DNA of 64,000 nucleotides from DATGKG01 sp963783145. GTDB lineage: Bacteria > Desulfobacterota > Binatia > Binatales > Binataceae. Below the pieces are notes generated by a model. That model made no database searches. It saw only the letters and a list, made by a program, of their open reading frames with translations, and was not told the DNA's origin. The stretch is taken from the NCBI GenBank assembly GCA_963783145.1, contig CAWAMM010000004.1, forward strand, positions 496,001 to 560,000, written 5' to 3'. Shown piece after piece: positions 27,332 through 36,219 of this stretch. Position 1 is the first letter of the stretch. Each line of letters starts with the position of its first letter. The translations under genes and the position numbers were made by a program.

Positions 27332-27988
27332 TCAGTGATAGCCCGGTGCGCCGAGGTCTTCCATTCCCAGCGGCGCCGGCGAGGTAGCCGCTGATTCGCA
27401 TGCGACCGTCGTCTCGTAACCCTCGCGCACCTCGGTCGGCGGCGCCGGATTCGAAGGATTGCTGACCGCGACGATGCCTCTGGAGACACCGACCGTCGTA
27501 TAGCGCATACAGCTGCGATCCTCGGGGCAGGGGCGATTGTCGATGAATGCGGTTTCGAAATCGGTACCGCGCACCGCGACCACCGCATTGGGCGTGTGGA
27601 CCTCGAAGCTCGGCTCGCGGCCGGTCGCCACCTTGACGATGGTACGCAGACGTCCGGCCCAAAGCGCGAGCAGTCCGGCGGTCCGCGTCGAGCCGGAGAG
27701 CGCATAGCGATCGATGGTGAGGTAGCTCGATTCGCCGAGTTCTGCGCTGCTCCCGTCGCGGAAGGTCACGGAGACCTGCGAATTCTTCATCGTGCGAAGC
27801 TTGTCGCCAATCGCGACCGGCATCGCCACGGCGGCATCGAATTCCTTTGCGCCGCGCTCGAGCTTTGCATTGCCGATGACTTTGGCGATCACGCCAACGG
27901 TCTCCTGCGCCGACGATAATTGCGCCACGAAAATGATTATCATCGCGATCGAGGTCGCGCAGCCCCTCAAAAAAATCGGTCGATTCAT
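27332..27988 (-). CDS. Exported FecR-domain protein
   Basis: About 218 residues from ATG 27988 (ATG 28000 and 28057 are further in-frame starts). Signal peptide: RPIFLRGCATSIAMIIIFVA, cleaved near SSAQ. The FecR domain follows: VIAKVIGNAKLERG, GDKLRTMKNSQVSVTFRDGS, AELGESSYLTIDRY, FEVHTPNAVVAVRGTDF. This is the secreted type found without a sigma/anti-sigma partner, where FecR-like domains act as periplasmic ligand or scaffold domains. The Cys pair in CPEDRSC may form a disulfide. It is 11 bases upstream of the broken GT39 gene and probably shares its transcript. Confidence 0.82.
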   Translation of the reverse strand: MNRPIFLRGCATSIAMIIIFVAQLSSAQETVGVIAKVIGNAKLERGAKEFDAAVAMPVAIGDKLRTMKNSQVSVTFRDGSSAELGESSYLTIDRYALSGSTRTAGLLALWAGRLRTIVKVATGREPSFEVHTPNAVVAVRGTDFETAFIDNRPCPEDRSCMRYTTVGVSRGIVAVSNPSNPAPPTEVREGYETTVACESAATSPAPLGMEDLGAPGYH

Positions 27989-28127
27989 CAGGGAATGCAT
28001 TCGAATAGTAAATCTGTGCTCAACGCGGCCGAGATACAAATGAACCGGATTGCGCAAAAATTACGAATTGACTTCGCGATGGCGGCGCGTCCTTATATCG
28101 AGATTCCTGTTGGGCACGGAGGAGACC

Positions 28128-28754
28128 ATGATCGTCGTTCATCATCTTAACAACTCGCGCTCGCAGCGCGTCCTATGGTTGCTCGAGGAGCTCGCGGTTC
28201 CCTACGAAATCAAGCGTTATCAGCGCGATCCGCAAACCAATCTGGCGCCGCCGGAATTGAAGCAGGTGCATCCGCTGGGCAAGTCGCCGGTCATCACCGA
28301 TGGCAATCAGACCGTCATCGAGTCGGGCGCGATAATCGACTACCTCATTCGGCACTATGGCAAAGGGCGGCTGCAACCGGGCGTTGAGACGCCGGAGTAT
28401 GATCAATACCAGCAGTGGTTGCAGTACGCGGAGGGCTCGGCGATGCTGCCGCTGATGCTCAACCTTTACGTGGGCAGGCTCGGCGAAGCGGGCGCGCCGC
28501 TGAAGCCGCGCATCGACAGCGAAATCGCGAACCATCTCGGATACATCAACGGTTCGCTGGCGGGGCGGCAGTTCCTGGTCGGGAATGATCTGAGCGGGGC
28601 GGACATCCAGATGAGCTTTGTCGGCGAGGTGGCGGGGGTATTTGGCCTGCGTGCGCAATACCCGAACCTCGATGCATGGACCAAACGGCTGCATGAACGT
28701 CCCGCATACAAGAAGGCGCTCGAGAAGGGCGGGACGTACGCATACGCGAACTGA
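28128..28754 (+). CDS. Glutathione S-transferase
   Basis: 208 residues from ATG 28128, four bases after GGAGGAG. The N-terminal thioredoxin-like domain has HHLNNSRSQRVLWLLEEL with the catalytic Ser at the end of strand 1, the cis-Pro loop KSPVITDG, and the glutathione-binding ESGAIIDYL. The all-helical C-terminal domain follows (LSGADIQMSFVGEVAG as the N-capping box). The form fits bacterial beta/theta-like GSTs. Likely detoxification of electrophiles or a step in aromatic or halogenated compound breakdown. A possible terminator follows at 28786. Confidence 0.93.
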   Translation: MIVVHHLNNSRSQRVLWLLEELAVPYEIKRYQRDPQTNLAPPELKQVHPLGKSPVITDGNQTVIESGAIIDYLIRHYGKGRLQPGVETPEYDQYQQWLQYAEGSAMLPLMLNLYVGRLGEAGAPLKPRIDSEIANHLGYINGSLAGRQFLVGNDLSGADIQMSFVGEVAGVFGLRAQYPNLDAWTKRLHERPAYKKALEKGGTYAYAN

Positions 28755-28785
28755 GGCTTTTTCAAAAGCCCGAAGTATTGGTAAA

Positions 28786-28823
28786 CCAGAGAGCGAGGAT
28801 CAATGTCCTCGCGCTGGTGTTTT
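28786..28823 (+). terminator. Possible intrinsic terminator between GST and dienelactone hydrolase genes
   Basis: GCGAGGA (28793-28799) pairs with TCCTCGC (28806-28812) around a six-base loop; the outer CCAG (28786) and CTGG (28814) also pair across a small bulge. TGTTTT follows. The T-run is short, so termination may be partial. Confidence 0.45.
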
Positions 28824-28864
28824 AGGCATTCGAGGTCTCTCTCGATACGGATCAGGAGGCGACG

Positions 28865-29605
28865 ATGATTGAGCAAGCCGTTGAGATTCGCACCGCGGAC
28901 GGAACTTCCGATGGGTTTCTTTATCGTGAAGAGAATGGGACCCGGAAGCCGGGCGTTATCCACCTGACTGATATTGGCGGCATTCGCCCGGACCATCGCA
29001 ACATGGCGCGGCGGCTGGCAGAAAAAGGTTTCACCGTGCTCATTCCGAACGTGTTCTATCGGACCGGACGGCCGCCGATGTTCGACTTCACGCCTACGAT
29101 GGGTGAGGAGCGCACCATGAAGCGGTTCGCCGAGCTGGCGGGACCGATGACTCCCGACGCGATGGAACGTGACGGCGCGGCCTATGTTGATTTCCTCGCC
29201 AAACAGGAGGGCGTTGCGCAAGGCGCGATGGGCGTGGTCGGCTACTGCTTCACGGGCTCGATGGCGATGCGTACCGCCGCGGTGCGCCCCGATCAAATCG
29301 GCGCGGCCGCATCATTCCATGGCGGTGGGCTTTTCACCGGCGCTCCCAGCAGTCCGCATCTAGTGTTACCGCGCATCAAGGCACGGCTGTACTTCGGGCA
29401 TGCGACCAATGATCAGAGTATGCCGGCGGATGCGATCAAGAAGCTCGACCTCGCGCTCGATGCGTGGAAAGGCAAGTATCAAAGCGAGGTCTACGAAGGA
29501 GCATTTCACGGATGGACGGTTCCGGGCGGGCCGGTCTACAACCAGGCGCAGGCGGAACGCGCCTTCGAAAAGCTCACCGCCTTGTTCACCGAAACGCTCA
29601 AGTAA
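28865..29605 (+). CDS. Dienelactone hydrolase family protein
   Basis: 246 residues from ATG 28865, after AGGAGG with a CGACG spacer. An alpha/beta hydrolase in which the nucleophile is Cys128 in GYCFTGS, as in dienelactone hydrolase; the acid is Asp in HATNDQSMP and the base His in EGAFHGWTVPG. In the chlorocatechol pathway the enzyme opens dienelactone to maleylacetate; many homologs act on other lactones or esters. Length matches the family. It follows the GST, and together they suggest xenobiotic or aromatic catabolism. Confidence 0.92.
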   Translation: MIEQAVEIRTADGTSDGFLYREENGTRKPGVIHLTDIGGIRPDHRNMARRLAEKGFTVLIPNVFYRTGRPPMFDFTPTMGEERTMKRFAELAGPMTPDAMERDGAAYVDFLAKQEGVAQGAMGVVGYCFTGSMAMRTAAVRPDQIGAAASFHGGGLFTGAPSSPHLVLPRIKARLYFGHATNDQSMPADAIKKLDLALDAWKGKYQSEVYEGAFHGWTVPGGPVYNQAQAERAFEKLTALFTETLK

Positions 29606-29624
29606 GATCAATCAGTCGAGGAAC

Positions 29625-29883
29625 TCAGCTCGCCTTGGATCGTCGCGCGTTGAAGTGATGCCAAATCACCGCGAGCAAGATCCCGAAAATCAGCAGCGCG
29701 AAAAAGCCAAAAGCCGCCAGTTCGATTTCGCTGGCCGGCACCGGGGCGGAGCGCCGGAATTGCGGAGGTCTCGCGATTCCGGGTATCGCCGCGAATATGA
29801 ACGCGAATCCCCATCGCGCCGGCAATTTCCCCGAGATCGACAAAGTCGCTGTCCAGCTTGAAGTGAGGTGCGGCACTCCACAT
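29625..29883 (-). pseudogene. Small C-terminally anchored membrane protein, apparent frameshift
   Basis: ATG 29883 has a very strong ribosome site (AAGGAGGAAGT). It opens MWSAAPHFKLDSDFVDLGEI, then AGAMGIRVHIRGDTRN. In another frame the same strand ends with VPASEIELAAFGFFALLIFG, then ILLAVIWHHFNARRSKAS and a stop at 29625, a textbook membrane anchor with a basic tail. Removing one C from a C4 run near 29737 joins them into about 85 residues. I do not recognise the family. The rest of 29606-30094 holds only the upstream region of the 949-residue gene. Confidence 0.4.
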
Positions 29884-30094
29884 ACTTCCTCCTTCCGCAG
29901 GTTCCACCACAAACGATTTCGATACCGCATCAGTCAGGTGCAATAGCCGGGGATTCGCGGCTGACAAATTCTGTGGACTGCTGCTGGCAGTCGTCATATA
30001 GTGACCCTTCGTTAACATAATCCCGGCAGAGCAGGCGTCGACAAAGGGAAGGCCGGTATTTCTTATCGTCACCTTTTTCAGAGGGGCCAGCGCA

Positions 30095-32944
30095 ATGAGT
30101 AGTAAAGCCGCTAAGGCTCCGGGAGCCACAACTTCGGTTCTTCTTCTAGCGATCGCGTTAATGGTGAGCACGTCAACCCGGGCGGCGGTTCAGGATGTCG
30201 AACCGCAAGCGAAGAAGACTCCGACGCCGTTCAGCCGGATGAAGATCGCGCCGGCCAGTCTCAGCTTTAAACAGATAACTTTCGGCAAGACGCCTGTCAC
30301 CGAAGGCGCGAGCTTTTCGGTTGAAAACACCGGCACCGAGTCGCTGACCGTAACGATCAGCAACACCGTTACCGCTGATTTTACGATTACGCGCGGCGCG
30401 GGTCAGTCGATCCTCGCGCCGAAGTCGTCCCCAGTGGTGATTAGTGTGCTATTCGCGCCGGGCGCCGACGGAACTTTCCATGGCTCGATCCTGGTTAGTA
30501 GCGATGCGAGCAAGGGCAAGGCCGTCGTCTCGGTGGGCTTGAAGGGCGCGGCCAAGGGTGTGCCTCCGACGCCCACCGCATCGCCGACGGCAACCCGGAC
30601 GTCCACGGCTACTCCAACTCCAACCGCGACAGTCAGCACGACGCCCACCCGGACCGTTACGCAAACCGCGACGCTGACGGCGACCTCCACGTCGACGCCG
30701 ACCGTCACCCCGACCCGAACGCGGACGCCCACCATCACCCCGACCCCGACGGTAACCGTCACTCCTACGCCGACCGCGACGGCGACCGTCTCGATTAACG
30801 CACCGCTCGCTGGTGCGATGGTATCAGGCACGGTTTCGATCACCGTGTCGGCCGCGGGGACTGTTGCTTTCGCCAACGTCTATATCGACAGCGCTTACCT
30901 GGCGTCGACGCCCCCTTCGACTATCAACTGGAATTCAATCGCGGTCGGCAATGGATCGCGCCGGATCTCGGTCACTGCTTATGCGGCCGATAGCACGATT
31001 CTCGGCACCGCCGCGATTAACGTCATCGTGCAAAACGGAGCGACACCCACCGCAACTCAGAACGGAACGGCGACACCGACTCCCACTCCTTCAGGGGCGT
31101 TTTTCAGCGGTAGCGTGTCGGCCGACGGAATTCCGGTGTCGGGCGCCGCGCTCACCTTCTACGCGGTTGGCACCACTGGGTATGGTTCGAATGCTTCGTC
31201 GCTCGGCATCGCAGCTACCGCCTCAGATGGAACGTATACGCTTTCATATACGTGCCCATCGAATGAAATCGAGACCTATATCGTCGCGGTCGGCGGAAAT
31301 GCCGGAAAGGGAATCAACCCCGCCATCGGGTTGATGGCGCCGATTGGCCCCTGCGGCGATATCGAGTCCTCAACCTCCGTTGTCATTAACGAATTGACCA
31401 CCGCCGCGGCCGAGGCGGCGCTGGCGCAATTCATCGACTCCAGCGGGCAAATGATTGGAGCATCCTCAACCAATAGCGGCGGGCTCGGCCTCGGTTACCT
31501 CAACTACTATAACCTCGCGCAGGTTGCCTCGGGCGGGGACTCCTCGGTGAGTGGTGGTTCCTCCAACTTCCTGCCGACCTCGGAACAATGTGTATCCGAA
31601 TCGCCGCCTCCAAACTGCGATGGACTGGAACGCCTGAACACCCTGGCCGACATCATTGCCGCATGTGTCAGTAGCACCGGGCCGGACTCCAGTCCGTGCG
31701 GCGCTCTTTTCACCAGCACTTCCATTCCCACAAGCGCCACCACTCTGGCTGCGATCCACGCGGTCGCGCTCAATCCGACCCTCAACGTGGACGCGATATT
31801 CGCGGTCCAGTCGATGATTTCGTTGCGTCCCTTTGACCCGGCATTGGCGGTGGCGCCCGACGGCTTCGAGATCGGTTTAATGCTGACAGTAGGGAACGAT
31901 CTAAACCGCGCCAACAACGCGCTCGCGATCGATTCGGCCGGAAATCCGTTCGTCGTGAGCTTCGATAGCGAAACCCTCGCGAGCGCGGTTAATGAATTGG
32001 TCGCTGCCAACGGATACACCGCCACTTCCAGCTTCGACCCGGGTATAGCGGTTGACGATGGCCCCTCCCTCGCGATCGATACGAATAGCAATCTCTTTCT
32101 CACCAATCGCGATTCCAACTCACTCAGCGAGCTGACCGCGGTGAATACCTATTCTGCCGCTACCATTATCACTCCCGGTGGAGAGGCGGTGTTCGATCAC
32201 CCACAGTCTATCGCGCTCGACGCCGCGGGCGATGCGTTTGTAGCCAACAACGGAGAGACCGGTGGCAGTGTTAGCGAGCTGGTGGCGTCCGGAAGCTATA
32301 GCACCGGATTTCTCTTCGCTTCAGCCGACGCGAGTCTTAGCTGTCCATTCGCGCTAGTGCTGGATTTGGTTCCCAACATATTCGTGGCGAATTGCGACAG
32401 CACTGTGAGTGAGCTAACCGCGGCGACCGGGTACCGTTCAGGTTCGAGTTTCGATCTAACTACGCCGAATGACCAGACCGTAGCGTCGTCGGAGTCCTCA
32501 ATCGAGCTGGATGCGAACTCGAATGTGTTCGTTCTGACCAGCGGCCTGTTCAGCGGCGGAATCAGCGAACTTACCGCCGCCAGCACCTATCGTTCTGGTG
32601 AATTTCTGTCACCGATAGGAGCCGCATTCGATGAACCTACGGCGATGGCGCTGGATTCCGCCGGTGACGTGTTCGTAAGCAATTTTACCAGCACAATCAG
32701 CGAGGTCACGGCGGCAAGCGAATACACAGATGGGTCGTTCGTCTCGCCCGGCGGCGCCAATATCTGCGGCGCCGATGCGCTTGCTATCGACGCGGCCGGA
32801 AACATTTTCATCGCGAACGCCTGCAGTAATTTCGCGGGAAGCGCTCCGGCAGTGAGTGAACTGGTCGGCCTGGCGGCGCCGGTGCTCACGCCGGCGCAGG
32901 CCTGTCTGCAGCAGTCGGGAAACCGCAGCATATGTGCGCCATAA
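30095..32944 (+). CDS. Large secreted protein with ASH-like domain, Thr-Pro linker and beta-propeller-like repeats
   Basis: 949 residues. Signal peptide at 1-30 (TTSVLLLAIALMVSTSTRAA). About 45-150: a choice-of-anchor D/ASH-like Ig domain (ASLSFKQITFGKTPV, SFSVENTGTESLTVTI). About 155-230: a low-complexity Thr/Pro linker of TPTPT and TATPT units; a second short one at about 325. About 235-310: a BACON/Ig-like domain. About 600-930: seven or so repeats of the type LAIDSAGNPFVVSF...VNELVAANGY, each with A-x-D-x-x-G-N/D-x-F-V, which look like propeller blades of NHL/SMP-30 style. It ends without a membrane anchor. Probably a cell-surface or extracellular binding protein. Such TPT linkers recur in this window (51886, 53814). 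Confidence 0.8.
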   Translation: MSSKAAKAPGATTSVLLLAIALMVSTSTRAAVQDVEPQAKKTPTPFSRMKIAPASLSFKQITFGKTPVTEGASFSVENTGTESLTVTISNTVTADFTITRGAGQSILAPKSSPVVISVLFAPGADGTFHGSILVSSDASKGKAVVSVGLKGAAKGVPPTPTASPTATRTSTATPTPTATVSTTPTRTVTQTATLTATSTSTPTVTPTRTRTPTITPTPTVTVTPTPTATATVSINAPLAGAMVSGTVSITVSAAGTVAFANVYIDSAYLASTPPSTINWNSIAVGNGSRRISVTAYAADSTILGTAAINVIVQNGATPTATQNGTATPTPTPSGAFFSGSVSADGIPVSGAALTFYAVGTTGYGSNASSLGIAATASDGTYTLSYTCPSNEIETYIVAVGGNAGKGINPAIGLMAPIGPCGDIESSTSVVINELTTAAAEAALAQFIDSSGQMIGASSTNSGGLGLGYLNYYNLAQVASGGDSSVSGGSSNFLPTSEQCVSESPPPNCDGLERLNTLADIIAACVSSTGPDSSPCGALFTSTSIPTSATTLAAIHAVALNPTLNVDAIFAVQSMISLRPFDPALAVAPDGFEIGLMLTVGNDLNRANNALAIDSAGNPFVVSFDSETLASAVNELVAANGYTATSSFDPGIAVDDGPSLAIDTNSNLFLTNRDSNSLSELTAVNTYSAATIITPGGEAVFDHPQSIALDAAGDAFVANNGETGGSVSELVASGSYSTGFLFASADASLSCPFALVLDLVPNIFVANCDSTVSELTAATGYRSGSSFDLTTPNDQTVASSESSIELDANSNVFVLTSGLFSGGISELTAASTYRSGEFLSPIGAAFDEPTAMALDSAGDVFVSNFTSTISEVTAASEYTDGSFVSPGGANICGADALAIDAAGNIFIANACSNFAGSAPAVSELVGLAAPVLTPAQACLQQSGNRSICAP
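30580..30790 (+). repeat. Thr-Pro codon repeat encoding a surface-protein linker
   Basis: The stretch is built of ACN, CCN and GCN codons in an irregular ACC-CCG-ACC pattern giving TPTPT/TATPT units within the 949-residue protein. The varied third bases argue against recent slippage and for selection on the protein. Confidence 0.8.
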
Positions 32945-32982
32945 ACCCTTTATAGACTCGAAAAATCCGCGATCTGGGGTGT

Positions 32983-33026
32983 GCCCCCTTGGCTCGGATC
33001 GATAGAGCACAGGATTCCTAAATCCT
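32983..33026 (+). other. Degenerate 5' fragment of tRNA-Arg (possible attachment-site remnant)
   Basis: The stretch repeats the first 43 or so bases of the tRNA-Arg gene at 38219 in the same orientation: acceptor 5' strand GCCCCCT, D-arm and the whole anticodon arm, with four mismatches and one extra A. Bases 33001-33021 are identical to 38237-38257 (21 in a row), covering the D-arm 3' side and anticodon loop. The T-arm and 3' acceptor are missing. It cannot be a working tRNA. It bounds the B12 island on the left, with the intact tRNA on the right. Confidence 0.7.
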
Positions 33027-33082
33027 TCTTGAGCCGTCGCCCATTGGGCGCACGCGGCGCGCGGCTGAAGGCCGTGACGTTC

Positions 33083-35209
33083 TCACGGTCGAAAACCGAG
33101 CTTGAGGCCGGCTTCGAAATTAACTGGAGGCGACGGGAAGCCAAATGTCTGCGAATAGTGCCGATCGAATAGGTTCTGTATTCGAACGAAGGCTTCTTCA
33201 TGATTCAAATGAGGCACCATGAGATCGGCTAGTTTGTAAGACAAGGTCAGATTGAATAGTTGATAGTTACTGTGATTTTCGTCCGCGAACGTCTGCGCGT
33301 TTATGTCCTCACGGTCACCTACAAACTGATAAGACAAGGCAGAGACAAACTGATCGCCTTCCTGAATGAGATTAGCTTTCTTGTACTCTGCCACTCCCAC
33401 TGCAGATTTCTTGGGAACTCGAATCGGTTGGAGACCCGTGATGAGCGGAACGTGCGTCGAGTCGAGCCATGTGAAACTGCCGCTGAGCGAGAATCCGGGG
33501 AACGGTCGGACGGTGGGCGCGAGCTCAACGCCCTGCATGTCCGCGCGACCGATATTTTGAGGTTGCTCGCCGAATTCACAGCCGGGGGTCCCGATTGTGC
33601 AATTTCCATCGGTGACCAGATTATGTACGCGCCGTGAAAAGTAGGTAGCGGTGATGCCCGCGAGTTCGCCCAAGCGTTTCTCGATCGAGCCGTCATATTC
33701 GCTGGAGGTGGTGGCCTTTAGATTAGGATTGGAAAACCCCGGAAAATACAAATCATCGAACGTCGGCGCCTGAAAGCCTTCACTGTAGCTCCCACGGAGA
33801 GTAACGCCATAGTCAGGAAATGGGATCGCAACTGACCAGGCCGGACTTATTTCTGTGCCGAATTGACTGTTGCCATCGTACCTAAAGCCGCCAGTTCCAA
33901 GGATGTGATCGTGGAACAGGCTCACCTGTTGTTGCACGTAGCCAGCATATTCCTGCCGGCTCGCGTGGAACACAGTTGCAGTTGGTGGGGCGGTGGGATC
34001 GAAGAATGAGTTTGAGAAGTCACCGTCCCGTCCCCATCGATCTTTGAAATCGAACCCAATCAAGGAAACCCAGCCAGGACACCACGTATAGATTCCTTCT
34101 GCGTTAGTTGCCCAAATCTCGTCCGGGATGTCGTCGGACTCGACGTTAGGAATTCCTGGGCTGGCTACTTTATTGATCCGGATTTCGTTGCGAACAAACG
34201 AGCCGTTGACGCGGACCATCAGTTTCTCGCCAAAATGCTGCTCCACCTCACCCTTGAACAGCATGAACTCGGTGCGCTGATGGGCCGTCGGATCGAGCGG
34301 CCCTCCGGGATCGCTATTAGAAAATTCGGGCAGGCCCACATCCGCACCGGTATAGCGACCGAAGAAACGTAAAGTAGTTGTCTCGGTCAGGTGATAGTCG
34401 AGGCGCGACGTAAGCGACAGATTATCGTATTGGCTATTGACCGGTTGGAATCCCTGGGTCGAATAGTACGAAACGGAGCCTGAGTATCCGAGCGGGCCAC
34501 GCGCGCCGCTCGCCGTTGCCACCTGCCGTTGAGTCTCCCAATTGCCGCCGTCAGAGAGAAGGCTGAAGCGCGGACTGCCGGTGCCCTCGTCGGTAATTTG
34601 GTTAATGACTCCGCCGATCGCCGATGAGCCATATAGCGAGCCGCCCGCTCCCCGAATTACTTCGATCCGGTTGGTGTTATCTGTCGTCAGATTGGCGAAA
34701 TCAAACGAGCCGGCGCCGCCGGTATTCACTTCGACGCCATCGAGGAGCGTCAGCACTTGCGAAGTAGAAGAGCCGCGAATGCTCACGTCTGTTTGCGTAC
34801 CTGGTCCGCCGCTTTGGGTGACCTGGACTCCCGGAACTTCGCGAAGCGCATCGCTGGTCTGCTGGATTTTTTGGTCCTCGATCTGCTGCGCGTGGATGAC
34901 GGTTACTGTATTTCCAACTTGACCAATCGGTTGCGCAATGCGAGTAGCTGTTACGACCAAGTCTGGGAGTTTAGTCGGCGCGCTTTGAGGTTGTGGTTGA
35001 GCTTGTGATTGTGATTGTGAGCTCGGAGTGGCCGCGCCGGCGCTCGCCGGTGCCGACGAAGTTGAGGTCGCGACTGGCGCAGCAGTGCTGATTGCTGACG
35101 CCGCCGGCTTGGTCACTGGTGGCGAAGATTGGGCCTGTGCCGGCAGGACGGCGCCAAACAGAGTAGTAAACCCCAGTAAGACTGCAATACTGAACCGAGC
35201 TCGAGCCAT
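33083..35209 (-). CDS. btuB: TonB-dependent outer-membrane receptor, BtuB-like (cobalamin)
   Basis: 708 residues from ATG 35209, eight bases after GGAG. Signal peptide: ARFSIAVLLGFTTLFGAVLP, cleaved near AQAQS. A Gln/Ser/Pro-rich spacer precedes the TonB box-like LPDLVVTATR. The plug domain has SDALREVPGVQV, VSIRGSSTSQVLTLLDGVEV, TNRIEVIRGAGGSLYGSSAI. The C-terminal 22-strand barrel ends VNFEAGLKLGFRP, lacking a terminal Phe. A cobalamin riboswitch (35355-35495) lies upstream on the same strand, so the ligand is most likely vitamin B12 or another corrinoid. No BtuCDF is present in the window. The energiser TonB is probably the gene at 36212. Confidence 0.9.
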   Translation of the reverse strand: MARARFSIAVLLGFTTLFGAVLPAQAQSSPPVTKPAASAISTAAPVATSTSSAPASAGAATPSSQSQSQAQPQPQSAPTKLPDLVVTATRIAQPIGQVGNTVTVIHAQQIEDQKIQQTSDALREVPGVQVTQSGGPGTQTDVSIRGSSTSQVLTLLDGVEVNTGGAGSFDFANLTTDNTNRIEVIRGAGGSLYGSSAIGGVINQITDEGTGSPRFSLLSDGGNWETQRQVATASGARGPLGYSGSVSYYSTQGFQPVNSQYDNLSLTSRLDYHLTETTTLRFFGRYTGADVGLPEFSNSDPGGPLDPTAHQRTEFMLFKGEVEQHFGEKLMVRVNGSFVRNEIRINKVASPGIPNVESDDIPDEIWATNAEGIYTWCPGWVSLIGFDFKDRWGRDGDFSNSFFDPTAPPTATVFHASRQEYAGYVQQQVSLFHDHILGTGGFRYDGNSQFGTEISPAWSVAIPFPDYGVTLRGSYSEGFQAPTFDDLYFPGFSNPNLKATTSSEYDGSIEKRLGELAGITATYFSRRVHNLVTDGNCTIGTPGCEFGEQPQNIGRADMQGVELAPTVRPFPGFSLSGSFTWLDSTHVPLITGLQPIRVPKKSAVGVAEYKKANLIQEGDQFVSALSYQFVGDREDINAQTFADENHSNYQLFNLTLSYKLADLMVPHLNHEEAFVRIQNLFDRHYSQTFGFPSPPVNFEAGLKLGFRP

Positions 35210-35354
35210 AGACAATTCTCCACCCGCGTAGAGTTGCTACTCCGCGGATAGGAGAGATTGGCTATTGCGGAAGCGAATCTTCGAAGGTACTTACGAAACC
35301 CGCCGCTGAAAGCCGACCCTGCCCTCCCCACGGAAAGCAAACCGTTTACGATCC

Positions 35355-35495
35355 ACTCGGTCGGTCTCCTGGCTTAGGGGTCACCCTCGGACCCGCCTTC
35401 CCGCTTTCGCAGTGGCTATATGGGTCGTCGTCGCCCTTCACAGTTGCGGGGCAGCGCCGGATTTTAACCGGCTTCCCGTACACCGAGTGGCGGCG
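35355..35495 (-). ncRNA. Cobalamin riboswitch (upstream of btuB)
   Basis: On the minus strand the conserved elements occur in order: CGGGAAGCCGGTTAAAATCC, GGCGCTGCCCCGCAACTGTG, GCCACTGCGAAAGCGGGAAG, and the B12-box region TAAGCCAGGAGACCGACC (B12 box at 35374-35363). This is a textbook AdoCbl-type aptamer. It ends about 150 bases before the btuB start, so B12 should shut off receptor synthesis by blocking translation or by termination. Confidence 0.93.
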
Positions 35496-35664
35496 AATCT
35501 ATGGAAACAATCCATTTCTGTCAAGCGAGCGACACGTGAGCACTGCAGAGCGCGCTCAAACTCGCTGCTGACAAATCCGGTACGCGTAGCATCCGTTCGG
35601 GATTCCTTGACTGAATCCTGAGGCTCAAACCTAGCTTCCTTGACAGTAAACCGGACTTCTGGGA

Positions 35665-35842
35665 GATTGCGAGCGTTGTTGGATGGCGAGGGAAGCCGGT
35701 GAGATACCGGTGCGGCCCCCGCCACTGTGACCGGAACGAAAGCGGCAACAAACCACTGCTCCGCAGGGCGGAGTGGGAAGGCGTCGCGAGTAGATACCCT
35801 ACCTTGCGTAGGAAAGCCGGGAGTCAGGAAACCTGCCGTCTA
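35665..35842 (+). ncRNA. Cobalamin riboswitch (upstream of the tonB operon)
   Basis: On the plus strand: GGGAAGCCGGTGAGATACCG, GTGCGGCCCCCGCCACTGTG, GGGAAGGCG with an internal CGAGTAGATACCC arm, and GGAAAGCCGGGAGTCAGGAA before ACCTGCC. The order and spacing match the second common cobalamin aptamer form with extended peripheral stems. The next genes are at 36055/36212, so a 200-370 base leader follows. It is divergent from the btuB riboswitch; about 170 bases between them must hold both promoters. Confidence 0.92.
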
Positions 35843-36054
35843 ACAAATCGAGCAGCGGTCCTCCGGGGTGTGAGGAACGGTGAAGGTCTGAACCGGACGA
35901 GATTCTGAGCGCTCTTCCGCGCGCCCGAAGATTCCTCCGGCTCGCAATGCCTAACCCTCCACATTGCATCCGGTGGACATCGCCAAGGTGCAAACCTTGA
36001 GCGGCAATAGCGCTGATATGTCGCCTGAGTATCACTAGCAGTTGTTCGCTCAAA

Positions 36055-36219
36055 ATGTCTACGAATCGACTAAGGCAGCGCGCACCGGAGTTAATCACGA
36101 TCTTGGCTCTGTTGATGGAGATCGTTGTTATCGAACCGAGACCTGCGGCGCTTCATCGCTCGCCGGCACCGCACAGGTGGGCGATGAAACCGATGAGGGA
36201 GAAATCCAGCGGTGAGTGA
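36055..36219 (+). CDS. Possible 54-residue single-pass membrane protein
   Basis: ATG 36055 opens 54 codons, ending TGA at 36217-36219, which overlaps the GTG start of tonB by eight bases. The product (MSTNRLRQRAPELITILALL, MEIVVIEPRP...) has one short hydrophobic segment and a basic, His-containing tail. The size, single helix and place after a B12 riboswitch recall small cobalt-transport subunits such as CbtB, but no family motif is certain. No good ribosome site is seen. Treat as tentative. Confidence 0.3.
   Translation: MSTNRLRQRAPELITILALLMEIVVIEPRPAALHRSPAPHRWAMKPMREKSSGE

Noticed and set aside
30580..30790. Repeats in the 949-residue gene as a CRISPR array
   Set aside because: Units are irregular ACN/CCN/GCN codons in frame with no constant repeat or unique spacers; it is a Thr-Pro linker.
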